64,000 nucleotides of DNA from Ruoffia sp044336205. Lineage in GTDB: Bacteria > Bacillota > Bacilli > Lactobacillales > Aerococcaceae. The first letter of the stretch is position 1, and each line of letters starts with the position of its first letter. The stretch is taken from the NCBI GenBank assembly GCA_044336205.1, contig CP172318.1, positions 620,001 to 684,000 on the forward strand, given 5' to 3'. Shown piece by piece: positions 45,716 to 54,961 of the stretch. Position numbers and translations under genes: made by a program. The notes under the pieces were generated by a model. It was not told the origin of the DNA. It worked only from the letters and a program-made list of their open reading frames with translations, and ran no database searches.

Positions 45716-46186
45716 ATGTCAGAACAGAAAAATAATGAATCAAACTCAAAGCTTTCATTAACAATCATTACTCCCAGAGGTGTAAAATTCGAAGAAGAAG
45801 CAGATATGATTATATTAAGAACCATCCAAGGAGAGATGGGAATCCTAGCTAATCATGCCCCTGTTACAACCATTCTAGGAGATGGCGTCTTAAGAATTAT
45901 GAATAATGGTTTTGAGAAGAACTTAGCTGTTTTTGGAGGAGTTGCTGAAATCTCAGGCAATCACATCCAAATTCTCAGCACTATTGCCCAGCGTCCTGAC
46001 GAGATTGATATTGAACGAGCAGAAGAGGATCAAATTGAAGCACAAGCAGCTATTCAAGAAGAGATCGACGAGCAAATGACACGTCGTTTAGAAGTAAGAC
46101 AAATACGTGCATTGATCCGCCTACGTGTCAGTCAAACTGATTTCTTTGAAGATGACGCTGAAGATAATAATGAATCAGATAATTAA
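45716..46186 (+). CDS. atpC: F1Fo ATP synthase subunit epsilon
   Basis: Encodes 156 residues: N-terminal beta sandwich (LTIITPRGVKFEEEADMIIL, GEMGILANHAP) and C-terminal helices that regulate ATPase activity. Acidic tail EDDAEDNNESDN is longer than usual. Last gene of the operon, 2 nt after atpD. Confidence 0.94.
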   Translation: MSEQKNNESNSKLSLTIITPRGVKFEEEADMIILRTIQGEMGILANHAPVTTILGDGVLRIMNNGFEKNLAVFGGVAEISGNHIQILSTIAQRPDEIDIERAEEDQIEAQAAIQEEIDEQMTRRLEVRQIRALIRLRVSQTDFFEDDAEDNNESDN

Positions 46187-46221
46187 CTTAATAATACTTA
46201 AAAGATAGTTTTAGAGTATAT

Positions 46222-46254
46222 GAGCCTGGCTTACAAAGCTAGGCTCTTTTTTTG
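46222..46254 (+). terminator. Rho-independent terminator of the atp operon
   Basis: GAGCCTGGCTT pairs with AAGCTAGGCTC, then seven T. Confidence 0.88.
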
Positions 46255-46377
46255 ATGAAATATTTACATCATCCTATTGAGATCAACCAACAGGATGCGC
46301 ATTCTTTAAAAAAATTAATAAAAATATGTTAAACTATCATAGTGTTTGAAATATATGAGGAGAACAGGAGTTAGATT

Positions 46378-48558
46378 GTGCAGTTAGAAGCAGCTTTACA
46401 GAATCATTTTGGGTATTCAACTTTTCGACCCGGACAAAAAGAAATTATTAATACCATTCTATCTGGTCAGGATACTTTAGGAATTCTTCCAACTGGGGGA
46501 GGGAAGTCAGTCTGTTATCAGCTTCCTGCATTGCTGTTGCCAGGGCTGACCCTTGTTGTCTCACCTCTTATTTCATTAATGAAAGACCAAGTAGATACTT
46601 TAGTGCAACAGGGAATATCGGCGGCATACTTGAATTCTACCATTGAAGAGTCAGCTTTTATGGATGTGATTAATCAATTAAGAAGATCTGAGATAAAGCT
46701 GTTGTACGTTGCACCAGAACGATTGGAGAACCCGTCCTTTGTATCCTTTCTCAGTCAATTCCAAATATCACTCATTGCTATTGATGAAGCTCACTGTGTG
46801 TCACAGTGGGGATTCGATTTTCGACCAAGTTATCGTAATATTGTTCAGTTTATTAATCAGATGGATCATAGACCTCGAGTGGCTGCTTTTACAGCAACAG
46901 CAACAAGTCGAGTGCAGGAAGATATTACAAATCAACTCGAATTGATCAATCCACAGGTTTTTATAAACTCATTCGATCGACCGAATATTAAGTTTTCAGT
47001 TGTTGAACCAGCTAATCGAATGGTGACTTTACACCAACTTATTAATCATGATGAAGCCATTGTTATCTACGCAACTACTCGTAAACAAGTAGATAAGCTC
47101 CATGAAGAGTTAAGAAATGACGGCTATGCAGTAGACAAATATCATGCGGGAATGGAACATGCCCAACGGCAAGAATCGCAAAATCGTTTTATTAATGATG
47201 AGTCGAATATTATTGTCGCTACTAACGCTTTTGGGATGGGAATTGATAAAACTGATGTCCGTAAGGTGATTCATTATAATCTACCTAAGGACTTGGAAAG
47301 TTATTACCAAGAAGCTGGACGTGCGGGAAGAGATTCACTCGATGCAGAAGCCATCTTGTTATATCATTCTCAAGATATCATGACGAATAAATTCCTGATT
47401 GCTCAAAGTCAAGATGAATTGAGTGAGAGGCGTTTAGAAGTGATGATTCAATATGCCAACTTTACAGGATGTTTGAGAAACTTTATATTGCAATACTTTG
47501 GCGAGAAGTCAACGGTTCCTTGCGGTAATTGTTCGAATTGTCTAGGTGAGTCTAAGCAAGTGGATGTAACTAAAGAAGCACAAATGATCTTGTCTTGTAT
47601 TCTAAGAATGAGACATTCTTTTGGAATGACTATGATTGTTGATGTCCTTCGAGGGAGTCGCAATCAACGTGTGTTAGATAATAAGTTTGATGAACTATCA
47701 ACTTATGGATTAATGAAGAATTATTCTGCCCAGCAAATACGAGACATAATATCCTCTTTAGTTGCTCACCAATACATTGCCGTTACAGAATATAGAGGGT
47801 TATATGCAACCCAATCTGCAAAAGATATATTATTAGGTAAGCAAACAGTAAGTATTAAAGAACGTCGTTATACGATGAGCCCATCTAAAGTTGGGCTCAC
47901 TGCCTCAGGACGTACTAGTTCTCAAATGGCCACTGTGAATTCAGATCTGTTTGAATCGCTTAGAAAGAAACGGGCTGAATTAGCTCGTGAGGAAGGAATG
48001 CCAGCATATATCATCTTCTCTAATAAATCATTAGAAGATATGGCAAGTCGGATTCCGAGAACGTATGAAGAGTTTCTTGAAGTGGAAGGGGTAGGGTCTG
48101 TTAAGGCGGAGAAGTACGCAGGTCACTTCTTGGGTGTCATTGATGACTTCAGCTCTACTCAAACATCAAATTCTACCGGTAAAAAAACATCATTATTAGA
48201 AGGATTTCCACAGGATGATGTTTATTATTACTCTTCAAACGCTAATAAGAAAGTTACATCTGAGAGTTATTTGGCCAGTGTCCGTTATGCCGAAGAAGGA
48301 TTATCACCTTATGAGATTTCGATTGAGCGTGGATTATCAGAATCGACGATTACTAACCACTTAATTCAAGCAGCTGAAACGGGAGAGCTTGAAGAGTTCG
48401 TAGCTGATGTATCTGGATCACTTAAAAACCAAATTAAACAAAGTATTAAACGGCTAGGTTATGAATCACTTAAAGCAATTAAAGAAGATTTGTCGAGTCA
48501 TATTAGCTATGATGATATTAAGTACGTTCTAATAGATTACTTAGTAAATGATCAATAA
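46378..48558 (+). CDS. recQ: ATP-dependent DNA helicase RecQ
   Basis: Encodes 726 residues, GTG start after an AGGAG-like site. Walker A LPTGGGKSVCYQLP (37-50), DEAH (136-139), the helicase C half with TNAFGMGIDKTDVR, the RecQ-C zinc site (C..NCSNC), an HRDC domain (residues ~520-590) and a C-terminal winged-helix part (HTH_40-like). Unwinds 3'-to-5' in recombination repair. Full length for Firmicutes RecQ. Confidence 0.96.
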   Translation: MQLEAALQNHFGYSTFRPGQKEIINTILSGQDTLGILPTGGGKSVCYQLPALLLPGLTLVVSPLISLMKDQVDTLVQQGISAAYLNSTIEESAFMDVINQLRRSEIKLLYVAPERLENPSFVSFLSQFQISLIAIDEAHCVSQWGFDFRPSYRNIVQFINQMDHRPRVAAFTATATSRVQEDITNQLELINPQVFINSFDRPNIKFSVVEPANRMVTLHQLINHDEAIVIYATTRKQVDKLHEELRNDGYAVDKYHAGMEHAQRQESQNRFINDESNIIVATNAFGMGIDKTDVRKVIHYNLPKDLESYYQEAGRAGRDSLDAEAILLYHSQDIMTNKFLIAQSQDELSERRLEVMIQYANFTGCLRNFILQYFGEKSTVPCGNCSNCLGESKQVDVTKEAQMILSCILRMRHSFGMTMIVDVLRGSRNQRVLDNKFDELSTYGLMKNYSAQQIRDIISSLVAHQYIAVTEYRGLYATQSAKDILLGKQTVSIKERRYTMSPSKVGLTASGRTSSQMATVNSDLFESLRKKRAELAREEGMPAYIIFSNKSLEDMASRIPRTYEEFLEVEGVGSVKAEKYAGHFLGVIDDFSSTQTSNSTGKKTSLLEGFPQDDVYYYSSNANKKVTSESYLASVRYAEEGLSPYEISIERGLSESTITNHLIQAAETGELEEFVADVSGSLKNQIKQSIKRLGYESLKAIKEDLSSHISYDDIKYVLIDYLVNDQ

Positions 48559-48576
48559 AAATATTCTTAAATTTAA

Positions 48577-48626
48577 TAAATCGCTAGAATTTTTGTTTAT
48601 ACATTGAGATTCTGGCGATTATTTTA
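48577..48626 (+). terminator. Rho-independent terminator of recQ
   Basis: AATCGCTAGAAT pairs with ATTCTGGCGATT, followed by ATTTTAATT. Confidence 0.75.
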
Positions 48627-48678
48627 ATTATGATTGGTTGTAAAATTAATTGCCACAAACACGCCCCCCATAACAGCT

Positions 48679-48810
48679 TTAAAAGTCGCCGGAAATAATA
48701 TTAGAATAACCAAACTGATTAACAAGTTCTTGTAAAGCTAGTGATTGATCTATAGGTAATTCAATATAAGTTAAAACCTGTTCGATGGTGTTGAAAGGAA
48801 ATATATCCAA
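48679..48810 (-). pseudogene. Unrecognised gene fragment on the minus strand
   Basis: Open for 44 codons without ATG, ending at a TAA: LDIFPFNTIEQVLTYIELPI then DQSLALQELVNQFGYSNII. Protein-like but too short to name; probably the tail of a lost gene. Confidence 0.3.
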
Positions 48811-48907
48811 TTTCCTAATTATCAGTTAGATACCACAAGATATGTAAAGTTGTAAACTGAAACTATTTATTATGATTTAGCCAGTAATCAATAGAAAGGA
48901 GTTAAAA

Positions 48908-49039
48908 ATAAATCATCAACGGAATGGAATTTTACTAGGCCTTTTCTATACTGTGGCTGCAGTATGTTTTGTTATTGCTGTGTCAATCTTCCAACCTCTT
49001 ATGGAAGAAAACCAGTATGGAGTAATTCAAAATGATTAG
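48908..49039 (+). pseudogene. Small membrane-protein ORF with ATA in the start position
   Basis: GAAAGGAG lies at proper distance before ATA 48908, from which 43 codons run to a TAG: NHQRNGILLGLFYTVAAVCF, VIAVSIFQPLM and an acidic tail. One membrane helix. Either the ATG was lost by mutation (pseudogene) or AUA is used. The next 100 nt hold another coding scrap (DDDYLIATGFKLDAVEKLL). Confidence 0.4.
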
Positions 49040-49160
49040 AGGCAATTTTTTTAGATGGAGTGTTAATTGATGTGAAATTGCACGAAAGTATTGCTTCGAC
49101 GACGATTATCTTATCGCTACAGGTTTTAAGCTAGATGCTGTAGAAAAGTTACTATAAAAA

Positions 49161-49216
49161 TACCTCTTCAATGGAGTATAATTGCAAGGTACAAGTGTGT
49201 CTCCATAGAAGAGGTT
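49161..49216 (-). terminator. Terminator of the cyclase gene
   Basis: ACCTCTTC..ATGGAG pairs with CTCCAT..GAAGAGGT around a loop of about 26 nt; T-rich on the minus-strand exit side. Confidence 0.6.
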
Positions 49217-49237
49217 AAAATTGAGTTTAAATAAGGA

Positions 49238-49984
49238 TTATTCTTTTTCAGGAATGATTGCGTAAACTTCCGCTGGGAAGCCAATAGAACCTTCAATATG
49301 AGGAACCGTTACTGAGATTATGCTTCCAATAGCTGGTACTTGGTCCAAGTTAGCCATCATCTCAACTTGGAATTTGTCTTCAGCTAACCAGAAAAGTTCT
49401 GCATCTAAAAATCCTTGCTTGGCGTAGTCAACACCACTGTCTGTGTTGAGTGATTCGTGTCCAATAGCAGTAATCTGACGAGTACGACTTAAAAATTCTA
49501 AGGCCGGAATAGACCAACCAGGAGTATTCTCAACACCTTGGTCATCAGTGTTTGTGAAGGCCTCTGGGTCATTAATTCGGTGGTGCCATCCGCTTGAGAA
49601 GGCTACAAAGCTGCCTGCAGGGATCTCGCCGTATTCAGCTTCAAAATCTAAAATATCTTGAACAGTGATAGCATAGCCAGGATTTTCTTTCACCTTATTT
49701 TCTAGATGCAGTACATATAATGGCAAGAAACGTTCTTTTTGCCCAACTTGATCTAAATCACGCTTCCCTTGCGCAAAGTGACTCGGTGCATCAATGTGTG
49801 TACCGTGCGAAGAGCCGATAACATATTCTTTAGAATTTACACGATCTTCCTCCATCGTAGAGATTTGAGTTACCTGAAGAGGGTTAAAGGTGTGATATAT
49901 AGGGGTGTTTTCATTCACCTCATGGGTAAGGTTCACCCATTTATATTCTTTAAGTTTTTTAAGTAATTGGTGTAATTCTGCCAT
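49238..49984 (-). CDS. Cyclase family protein (kynurenine formamidase-like)
   Basis: Encodes 248 residues with the metal site HGTHIDAPSHF (60-70), the signature of the cyclase/kynurenine formamidase family that hydrolyses amides or lactones. The natural substrate in bacteria without tryptophan degradation is unclear; lactones or carbamates are possible. ATG with GGAGTGAG upstream. Lies near, but opposite to, an IclR-regulated sugar cluster. Confidence 0.86.
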   Translation of the reverse strand: MAELHQLLKKLKEYKWVNLTHEVNENTPIYHTFNPLQVTQISTMEEDRVNSKEYVIGSSHGTHIDAPSHFAQGKRDLDQVGQKERFLPLYVLHLENKVKENPGYAITVQDILDFEAEYGEIPAGSFVAFSSGWHHRINDPEAFTNTDDQGVENTPGWSIPALEFLSRTRQITAIGHESLNTDSGVDYAKQGFLDAELFWLAEDKFQVEMMANLDQVPAIGSIISVTVPHIEGSIGFPAEVYAIIPEKE

Positions 49985-50146
49985 AATAACTCACTCCGTT
50001 CTTGTTTTATTTATAATATTGTACAATAAACATCACATCATCACCAAATGACATGAATTAAGTATACTTTGTTTTAATGAATTAAATATTAAAAAAACAG
50101 TGAAGAAAAAATCAGACACAGGTTACTTCAATAGACAAAGAATTAA

Positions 50147-50587
50147 TTATAGAAAAACATATTCAAGGACTTGGATCGCTTGTTCTGTTGTTTCTACAGT
50201 AACATTGGCTTTGTTAGACAATTCCTTAAGTGGGTGGATGAGTGATTCAGGGCGAATAATAATTAAAGGTTTATTCAAGGTAATTGCTGTCGTCGCATCC
50301 ATGGCTGTATTCCATTGGCGATATTGCTCACCGAATAGTGCAATGACAACATCTGACTTAGCCATCAGTACTTGTGTTCTGAAATTATTAATATCTGAAG
50401 CAGCATCATCTTTAAAGTAGTTATTAGGTTGCTGTCCTAAGATATCTTCACCGATATTATCTGAAAGATCGTGGTTAGCATTAGGGCCTACAAATTCAAT
50501 ATCTAAATTCTTATGCTTCGCTTGCTGAATAAGTTCTTCTCGCCAATTATCATGAATTTGACCCGCCAAATAAATAGTTAATTTCAT
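50147..50587 (-). CDS. ytoQ: YtoQ family protein
   Basis: Encodes 146 residues of the YtoQ family (begins IYLAGQIHDNWREELI; ALFGEQYRQWNTAMDATTA), related in fold to nucleoside deoxyribosyltransferases. Function unknown. ATG follows AGGAGG. Divergent from the IclR-type regulator. Confidence 0.88.
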   Translation of the reverse strand: MKLTIYLAGQIHDNWREELIQQAKHKNLDIEFVGPNANHDLSDNIGEDILGQQPNNYFKDDAASDINNFRTQVLMAKSDVVIALFGEQYRQWNTAMDATTAITLNKPLIIIRPESLIHPLKELSNKANVTVETTEQAIQVLEYVFL

Positions 50588-50730
50588 TTACATTCCTCCT
50601 ATCCTCTCAATCCTACCGAATACTGCCATCGTAATCCAGTATAACTATCTATATTAAATATTAATTTGACAAATAAGAAACTATATTGCTAAGATAAGTT
50701 ATAAGTTTCTTTATAGGAAAGAGGATAAAA

Positions 50731-51513
50731 TTGTCAAATACACCAAAAAAACCATATGGGACGGTATTAATTAAGGCAGATCAAATATTAGCAGTCTTAT
50801 CTAACTCACAAGATCCCTTACCAATGAGTGATATAGCTCAAAGAGCTGAGCTCACTTTATCAACGACTTCAAAAATTTTAGACACATTAATACTATTAGG
50901 ATACGTTCGTCGAGATAGCACTGGTAAAAGATTCGCACTAGGAGCAGGAATACTCCAATTAGCTACTTCAGCGTTTATGCACTTTGATATAGTTCGAGAA
51001 TCATATCCAGCATTGAAACATCTACATGAATATTTTGATGAGACAGTGCACCTTGGATTGTTCCAAGATAATCAAATTATTTATGTTAATAAGATAGTCA
51101 GCTCAAGTAAAGATCATCAAACATTGTCAAAAATTGGAAACACGCAACCCTTATATTGCTCAGCTATGGGGAAAGCCTTGTTATCAACCTTAGACGAACA
51201 TAAACAAGCTCAATATTATGATTCAATCGAGTTGATCCAGCGTACAGAGCAGACAATCACAAACTTAGATGAGTTGAAGGAGCAAGTTCAAACTGCTAGC
51301 CAATTAGGTTACGCAATAGATGACCGTGAGTCAGAAGAAGATGTCTTTTGTGTTGGTGCCGCGATAGTGAATCCTATTGACCGCAATTATTATGCATTCA
51401 GTATTAGCCTTCCTTATAATCAGATCAATGATGAGAAAGTAAAGGAGTTAATTGCAGGTGTTATGAGGACCAAAGCGATTATTGAGTTCCACTTAGAATC
51501 AAACGCAAGTTAA
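50731..51513 (+). CDS. IclR family transcriptional regulator
   Basis: Encodes 260 residues, TTG start after GAGGAT-type site. N-terminal helix-turn-helix (LPMSDIAQRAELTLSTTSKI, about 30-49) and C-terminal ligand domain with YCSAMGKALL and DDRESEEDVFCVGAAI. IclR/KdgR proteins commonly control neighbouring sugar-acid catabolism, here most likely the operon starting at 51888. Confidence 0.9.
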   Translation: MSNTPKKPYGTVLIKADQILAVLSNSQDPLPMSDIAQRAELTLSTTSKILDTLILLGYVRRDSTGKRFALGAGILQLATSAFMHFDIVRESYPALKHLHEYFDETVHLGLFQDNQIIYVNKIVSSSKDHQTLSKIGNTQPLYCSAMGKALLSTLDEHKQAQYYDSIELIQRTEQTITNLDELKEQVQTASQLGYAIDDRESEEDVFCVGAAIVNPIDRNYYAFSISLPYNQINDEKVKELIAGVMRTKAIIEFHLESNAS

Positions 51514-51529
51514 ATAACCGAAATCATTT

Positions 51530-51592
51530 TAAAAAATCCGTTCATTAATTATAGATTCAGTTAGAAACTATAAAAAAGAGCGGATTTTTTAA
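51530..51592 (+). terminator. Rho-independent terminator of the IclR gene
   Basis: AAAATCCGTTC pairs with GAGCGGATTTT with an inner TTATAG/CTATAA stem and a terminal T run. Confidence 0.8.
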
Positions 51593-51772
51593 TACTTTAT
51601 AAAATAATCATCCGACGTCTTAATTTGTTTTTCACATTTTTGTAATCACTTACAATTTATATCTATGTTATTCCTACAATGTTCAGTTTGTGAAAAAATA
51701 ACTAACATTAAATATAATTATATAATTTTTCCTTATCGGAAACCTAAAACCAAAAAAGATGTGATAATTACC

Positions 51773-51800
51773 TTGAAAGCGTTACTATTTTTGGTATAAT
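51773..51800 (+). promoter_or_regulatory. Promoter with overlapping cre-like site
   Basis: TTGAAA (51773-51778) and TATAAT (51795-51800) with 16-nt spacing form a near-consensus promoter. TTGAAAGCGTTACTAT also fits most of the cre consensus, so CcpA repression is plausible. A 12-bp inverted repeat GGTATAAACTTTC/GAAAGTTTATACC lies downstream (51823-51854) and may be the regulator's operator. Confidence 0.65.
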
Positions 51801-51887
51801 CAGAATAAAGGAAACTTATTTCGGTATAAACTTTCTTTTTGAGAAAGTTTATACCCAGAGTAAAAAGAAGTTAAAGGAGAATAAACA

Positions 51888-53060
51888 ATGGCTCAAGTGA
51901 AATTAGGAATGATCGGTTACGGACAACAAGGTGGATTCTACGGGAGTTTAATTTCTCAAGGAAAAGTAGATAATATGACTGTTACAGCAGTCGCTGAGAT
52001 TGATGAAGCAAAAGATGAAAAAATTAAAAATGATTTTCCGAATGCAACGATTTACCGTGACTATAAAGAAATGATTGATAGTGGTGAGGTAGAAGCAGTA
52101 CTTACAGCTGTACCACATTACCTTCACCCTGAGATGGCAATCTATGCGTTAGAGAACAATATTCACGTATTAAATGAAAAACCAGCTGGTGTGTATACTA
52201 AGCAAGTTAAAGAATTAAACGAAGTGGCCTTAGCTAAAAAAGACGAAGCGACTTACGCGATTATGTTCAACCAACGTAATAACCCTCTATATCAAAAGAT
52301 TAAAAAGATTATTGAAAACGGTGAAATTGGAGATATCCGTCGTACTAACTGGATTATTACAACATGGTGGAGACCTCAAGCATACTACGACATGAGTGAT
52401 TGGAGAGCAACTTGGGGTCAAGAAGGTGGAGGAGTATTAGTAAACCAAGCACCACACCAATTAGACCTACTTCAATGGATTGCTGGAGTACCAAAGTCAG
52501 TTTACAGTAAAGTAAAATATGGATATCAACGTGATATTCCTGTTGAGGATGAAGTAACTGCAGTTATTGATTACGGTAATGGTGCAACTGGAGTATTCAT
52601 TACATGTACGCACGATATCATCGGAACAGACCGTTTAGAAATTCTAGGAGACAAAGGAAAGATTGTTGTAGAAGATAGTAAAACGGCTCATGTTACTCGA
52701 ATGAAGAAAACTGAAAATGAATTAAATAAAGAAATGGACTTTGAAGGGGTTAAAGACCTATTCATGGGCAAACTTGATGTCGGTTCACTTTGGGAGACAG
52801 AAACATTTACAGAAGAATCTCCTTGGGGTGAGCAACACGGTGGCGTTTTAAGAAACTTTGCTGCACATATTCTTGAAAAGGAACCACTATTAGCACCAGG
52901 TAATGAAGGAATTAACGGTGTAAGATTAGCAAATGCCATTCACTTATCTGATTGGTTAGGTGAAGAAGTTAGTTTAGAAGACTTTAACGATGACTTGTAC
53001 TTAGAAGAGTTGAATAAGCGTATCGCAGAAGAAGGTAAATTCGAGCAGAGAGAAGGGTAA
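51888..53060 (+). CDS. Gfo/Idh/MocA family oxidoreductase 1
   Basis: Encodes 390 residues. NAD(P)-binding GYGQQGG (10-16) and the EKP motif with Lys98 (LNEKPAG), plus GGGVLVNQAPHQLDLL with the expected catalytic His. Oxidises a hydroxyl of a sugar or sugar derivative, often at C3. ATG follows AAAGGAG. First gene of an operon with two further family members; length and company resemble levoglucosan dehydrogenase-type clusters. Confidence 0.92.
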   Translation: MAQVKLGMIGYGQQGGFYGSLISQGKVDNMTVTAVAEIDEAKDEKIKNDFPNATIYRDYKEMIDSGEVEAVLTAVPHYLHPEMAIYALENNIHVLNEKPAGVYTKQVKELNEVALAKKDEATYAIMFNQRNNPLYQKIKKIIENGEIGDIRRTNWIITTWWRPQAYYDMSDWRATWGQEGGGVLVNQAPHQLDLLQWIAGVPKSVYSKVKYGYQRDIPVEDEVTAVIDYGNGATGVFITCTHDIIGTDRLEILGDKGKIVVEDSKTAHVTRMKKTENELNKEMDFEGVKDLFMGKLDVGSLWETETFTEESPWGEQHGGVLRNFAAHILEKEPLLAPGNEGINGVRLANAIHLSDWLGEEVSLEDFNDDLYLEELNKRIAEEGKFEQREG

Positions 53061-53063
53061 GTT

Positions 53064-54071
53064 GTGAGTTCACTACTTAAAGTTGGGATGGTTGGACTAG
53101 GTACTATATCCTATATTCACCAAATCGCTATTGAACAAAGTGGTTTAGGAGAATTAGTAGCAGTCTGCGACATCAACCCAAAAACACAAAAGGACTATGA
53201 AGCCTTTCGATTCTATACTCACTTAGAAGAGATGTTAAGTGTTGAAGACTTAGATGTGGTTCACATCTGTCTTCCACACGATCTTCATAAGTCAGCTACG
53301 GAACTTATTTTAAGCTACGGTGTTCATGTTTTTATGGAGAAACCTATAGGGATTTCTTACCAAGAAGCGAAAGAACTATCTGAGTTCGAGAAGGAATATG
53401 AAAAAAAGGTTGGGATTTGTTTCCAAAACCGTTATAACCGAAGTATAGTCACACTCAAAGAACGTCTTCAATCTGAGACGGTTGAAGGGGTCAAAGGATT
53501 AGTTGTATGGTTCAGACCTGAAAGTTACTATAAATTACAACCTTGGCGTGGTCAGATGGAACGTGCAGGTGGTGGTGTTATCATTAACCAGGCAATCCAT
53601 ACTTTAGACCTTATGCACTTTGTTGCTGGAGAAGCTATTGAATGCTCGGCTCAATTATCTCAGTTATTAGATTACGATATTGAAGTAGAAGATACTGCTT
53701 CAGCACTTTTTGAGTTTGATAGTGGTGCTAAGGGAGTCTTTATGGCAACGAATGGTTATGTTGAGAATTCGACCGTAGAACTTGAAGTAAAAACTAATCG
53801 AAACAAATATGTTATTAAAGATAATTGCCTTTACCAATATAATAATGAAGGCCAACGTGAATTTATTTGCGAGGATGATTTATTGGAAGGGTACAAGTCA
53901 TATTATGGTCAAGGCCATAAAATATGTGTAAAACAATTCTATCAAGCAATTGTTGATGATACAGAAGAATACATTCGAATTGATGACGCGATTAATACAA
54001 TGCAAATGGTAGATATGATGAAGCTGTCATCTGAGAATGGAAGAACAATCAAAGTAAAGGAGCTTATATAA
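53064..54071 (+). CDS. Gfo/Idh/MocA family oxidoreductase 2
   Basis: Encodes 335 residues with GLGTIS near the N-terminus, FMEKPIG and GGGVIINQAIHTLDLM. GTG start 3 nt after the previous stop, overlapping AAGGG. The stop overlaps the next start (ATG at 54071), so translation is coupled. Probably acts on the same pathway intermediate set as oxidoreductase 1. Confidence 0.91.
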   Translation: MSSLLKVGMVGLGTISYIHQIAIEQSGLGELVAVCDINPKTQKDYEAFRFYTHLEEMLSVEDLDVVHICLPHDLHKSATELILSYGVHVFMEKPIGISYQEAKELSEFEKEYEKKVGICFQNRYNRSIVTLKERLQSETVEGVKGLVVWFRPESYYKLQPWRGQMERAGGGVIINQAIHTLDLMHFVAGEAIECSAQLSQLLDYDIEVEDTASALFEFDSGAKGVFMATNGYVENSTVELEVKTNRNKYVIKDNCLYQYNNEGQREFICEDDLLEGYKSYYGQGHKICVKQFYQAIVDDTEEYIRIDDAINTMQMVDMMKLSSENGRTIKVKELI

Positions 54072-54931
54072 TGACTACTGCAAAAATTGGTGTTCAAGCA
54101 ATGATGCTTAAAGAAAAATTTGAAGAGTTAGGCGCGTATGAGACTTTAAAAAAGGTATCTGAATTAGGTTACAATGCAGTTGAAATCTCACAAATACCAA
54201 TGACTGAAGAGAATGTGCAAGAGATTAAACGTGCAAGAGATGACTTCAACTTAGAGATTGCATCACTATCAGCAAACGTATCACCTTCACCAGGTAACGA
54301 TGATTTAGAGACTCAATTTGATAAGATTGTCAACGATTGTAAGACTTTAGATGTTGATTTATTAAGAATTGGGATGTTACCTTTTGCATCTATGAAGAAC
54401 TTAGATACTGTTTTAGAATTCTGTCATAAAGCAAATGACTATGCGATTAAACTAAAAGAGCATGGAATTAACTTATACTACCATAACCACCATATTGAGT
54501 TCAAGAAGTATGATGGTAAATTCTTATTAGATATCATTGCAAAAGAGTGTCCAGACTTAGGTTTCGAGTTAGACTTACACTGGGTTCAACGTGGTGGAGC
54601 TGACCCAATCGACATCATGAAACGTTACGCAGGGCGTATTGAACTGATTCACTTGAAAGATTACCGTATTGGAGATATTCCAGAAGATGCTTTTGCTGCT
54701 CTTGAAGACGGCGATGTTCCAACATTCTATAATGCATTTACTAATATTATTGAGTTTGCTGAACTTGGAGAAGGGTCAATGGATTATGGGCCAATCATTG
54801 AGGAAGCATTAGGTCTTGGTGTGCGCTTTATGTTAGTAGAACAAGATATGTTATATGGAAGAGATGCTTTCGATTGTTTAGCAACATCAAGAGATCACCT
54901 AATTGAATTAGGTTACGAGAACTTATTCTAA
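54071..54931 (+). CDS. Sugar phosphate isomerase/epimerase (TIM barrel)
   Basis: Encodes 286 residues of the AP_endonuc_2/xylose isomerase-like fold. Metal ligands are suggested by YYHNHHIEF, FELDLHWVQRGG, HLKDYR and AELGEGSMDY with VEQD. Such proteins isomerise, epimerise or perform beta-elimination/hydration on keto sugars. Sits between dehydrogenases 2 and 3. Confidence 0.91.
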   Translation: MTTAKIGVQAMMLKEKFEELGAYETLKKVSELGYNAVEISQIPMTEENVQEIKRARDDFNLEIASLSANVSPSPGNDDLETQFDKIVNDCKTLDVDLLRIGMLPFASMKNLDTVLEFCHKANDYAIKLKEHGINLYYHNHHIEFKKYDGKFLLDIIAKECPDLGFELDLHWVQRGGADPIDIMKRYAGRIELIHLKDYRIGDIPEDAFAALEDGDVPTFYNAFTNIIEFAELGEGSMDYGPIIEEALGLGVRFMLVEQDMLYGRDAFDCLATSRDHLIELGYENLF

Positions 54932-54961
54932 ACTGCCTATTAATAAAGACAGGAGGAAATC

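Larger units (their letters stand above)
48627..49160. other. Gene-poor region with decayed fragments
   Basis: Apart from the two fragments listed separately (48679-48810 and 48908-49039) and a short start-less coding scrap ending near 49158, I see no intact gene, RNA or repeat here. Confidence 0.5.
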
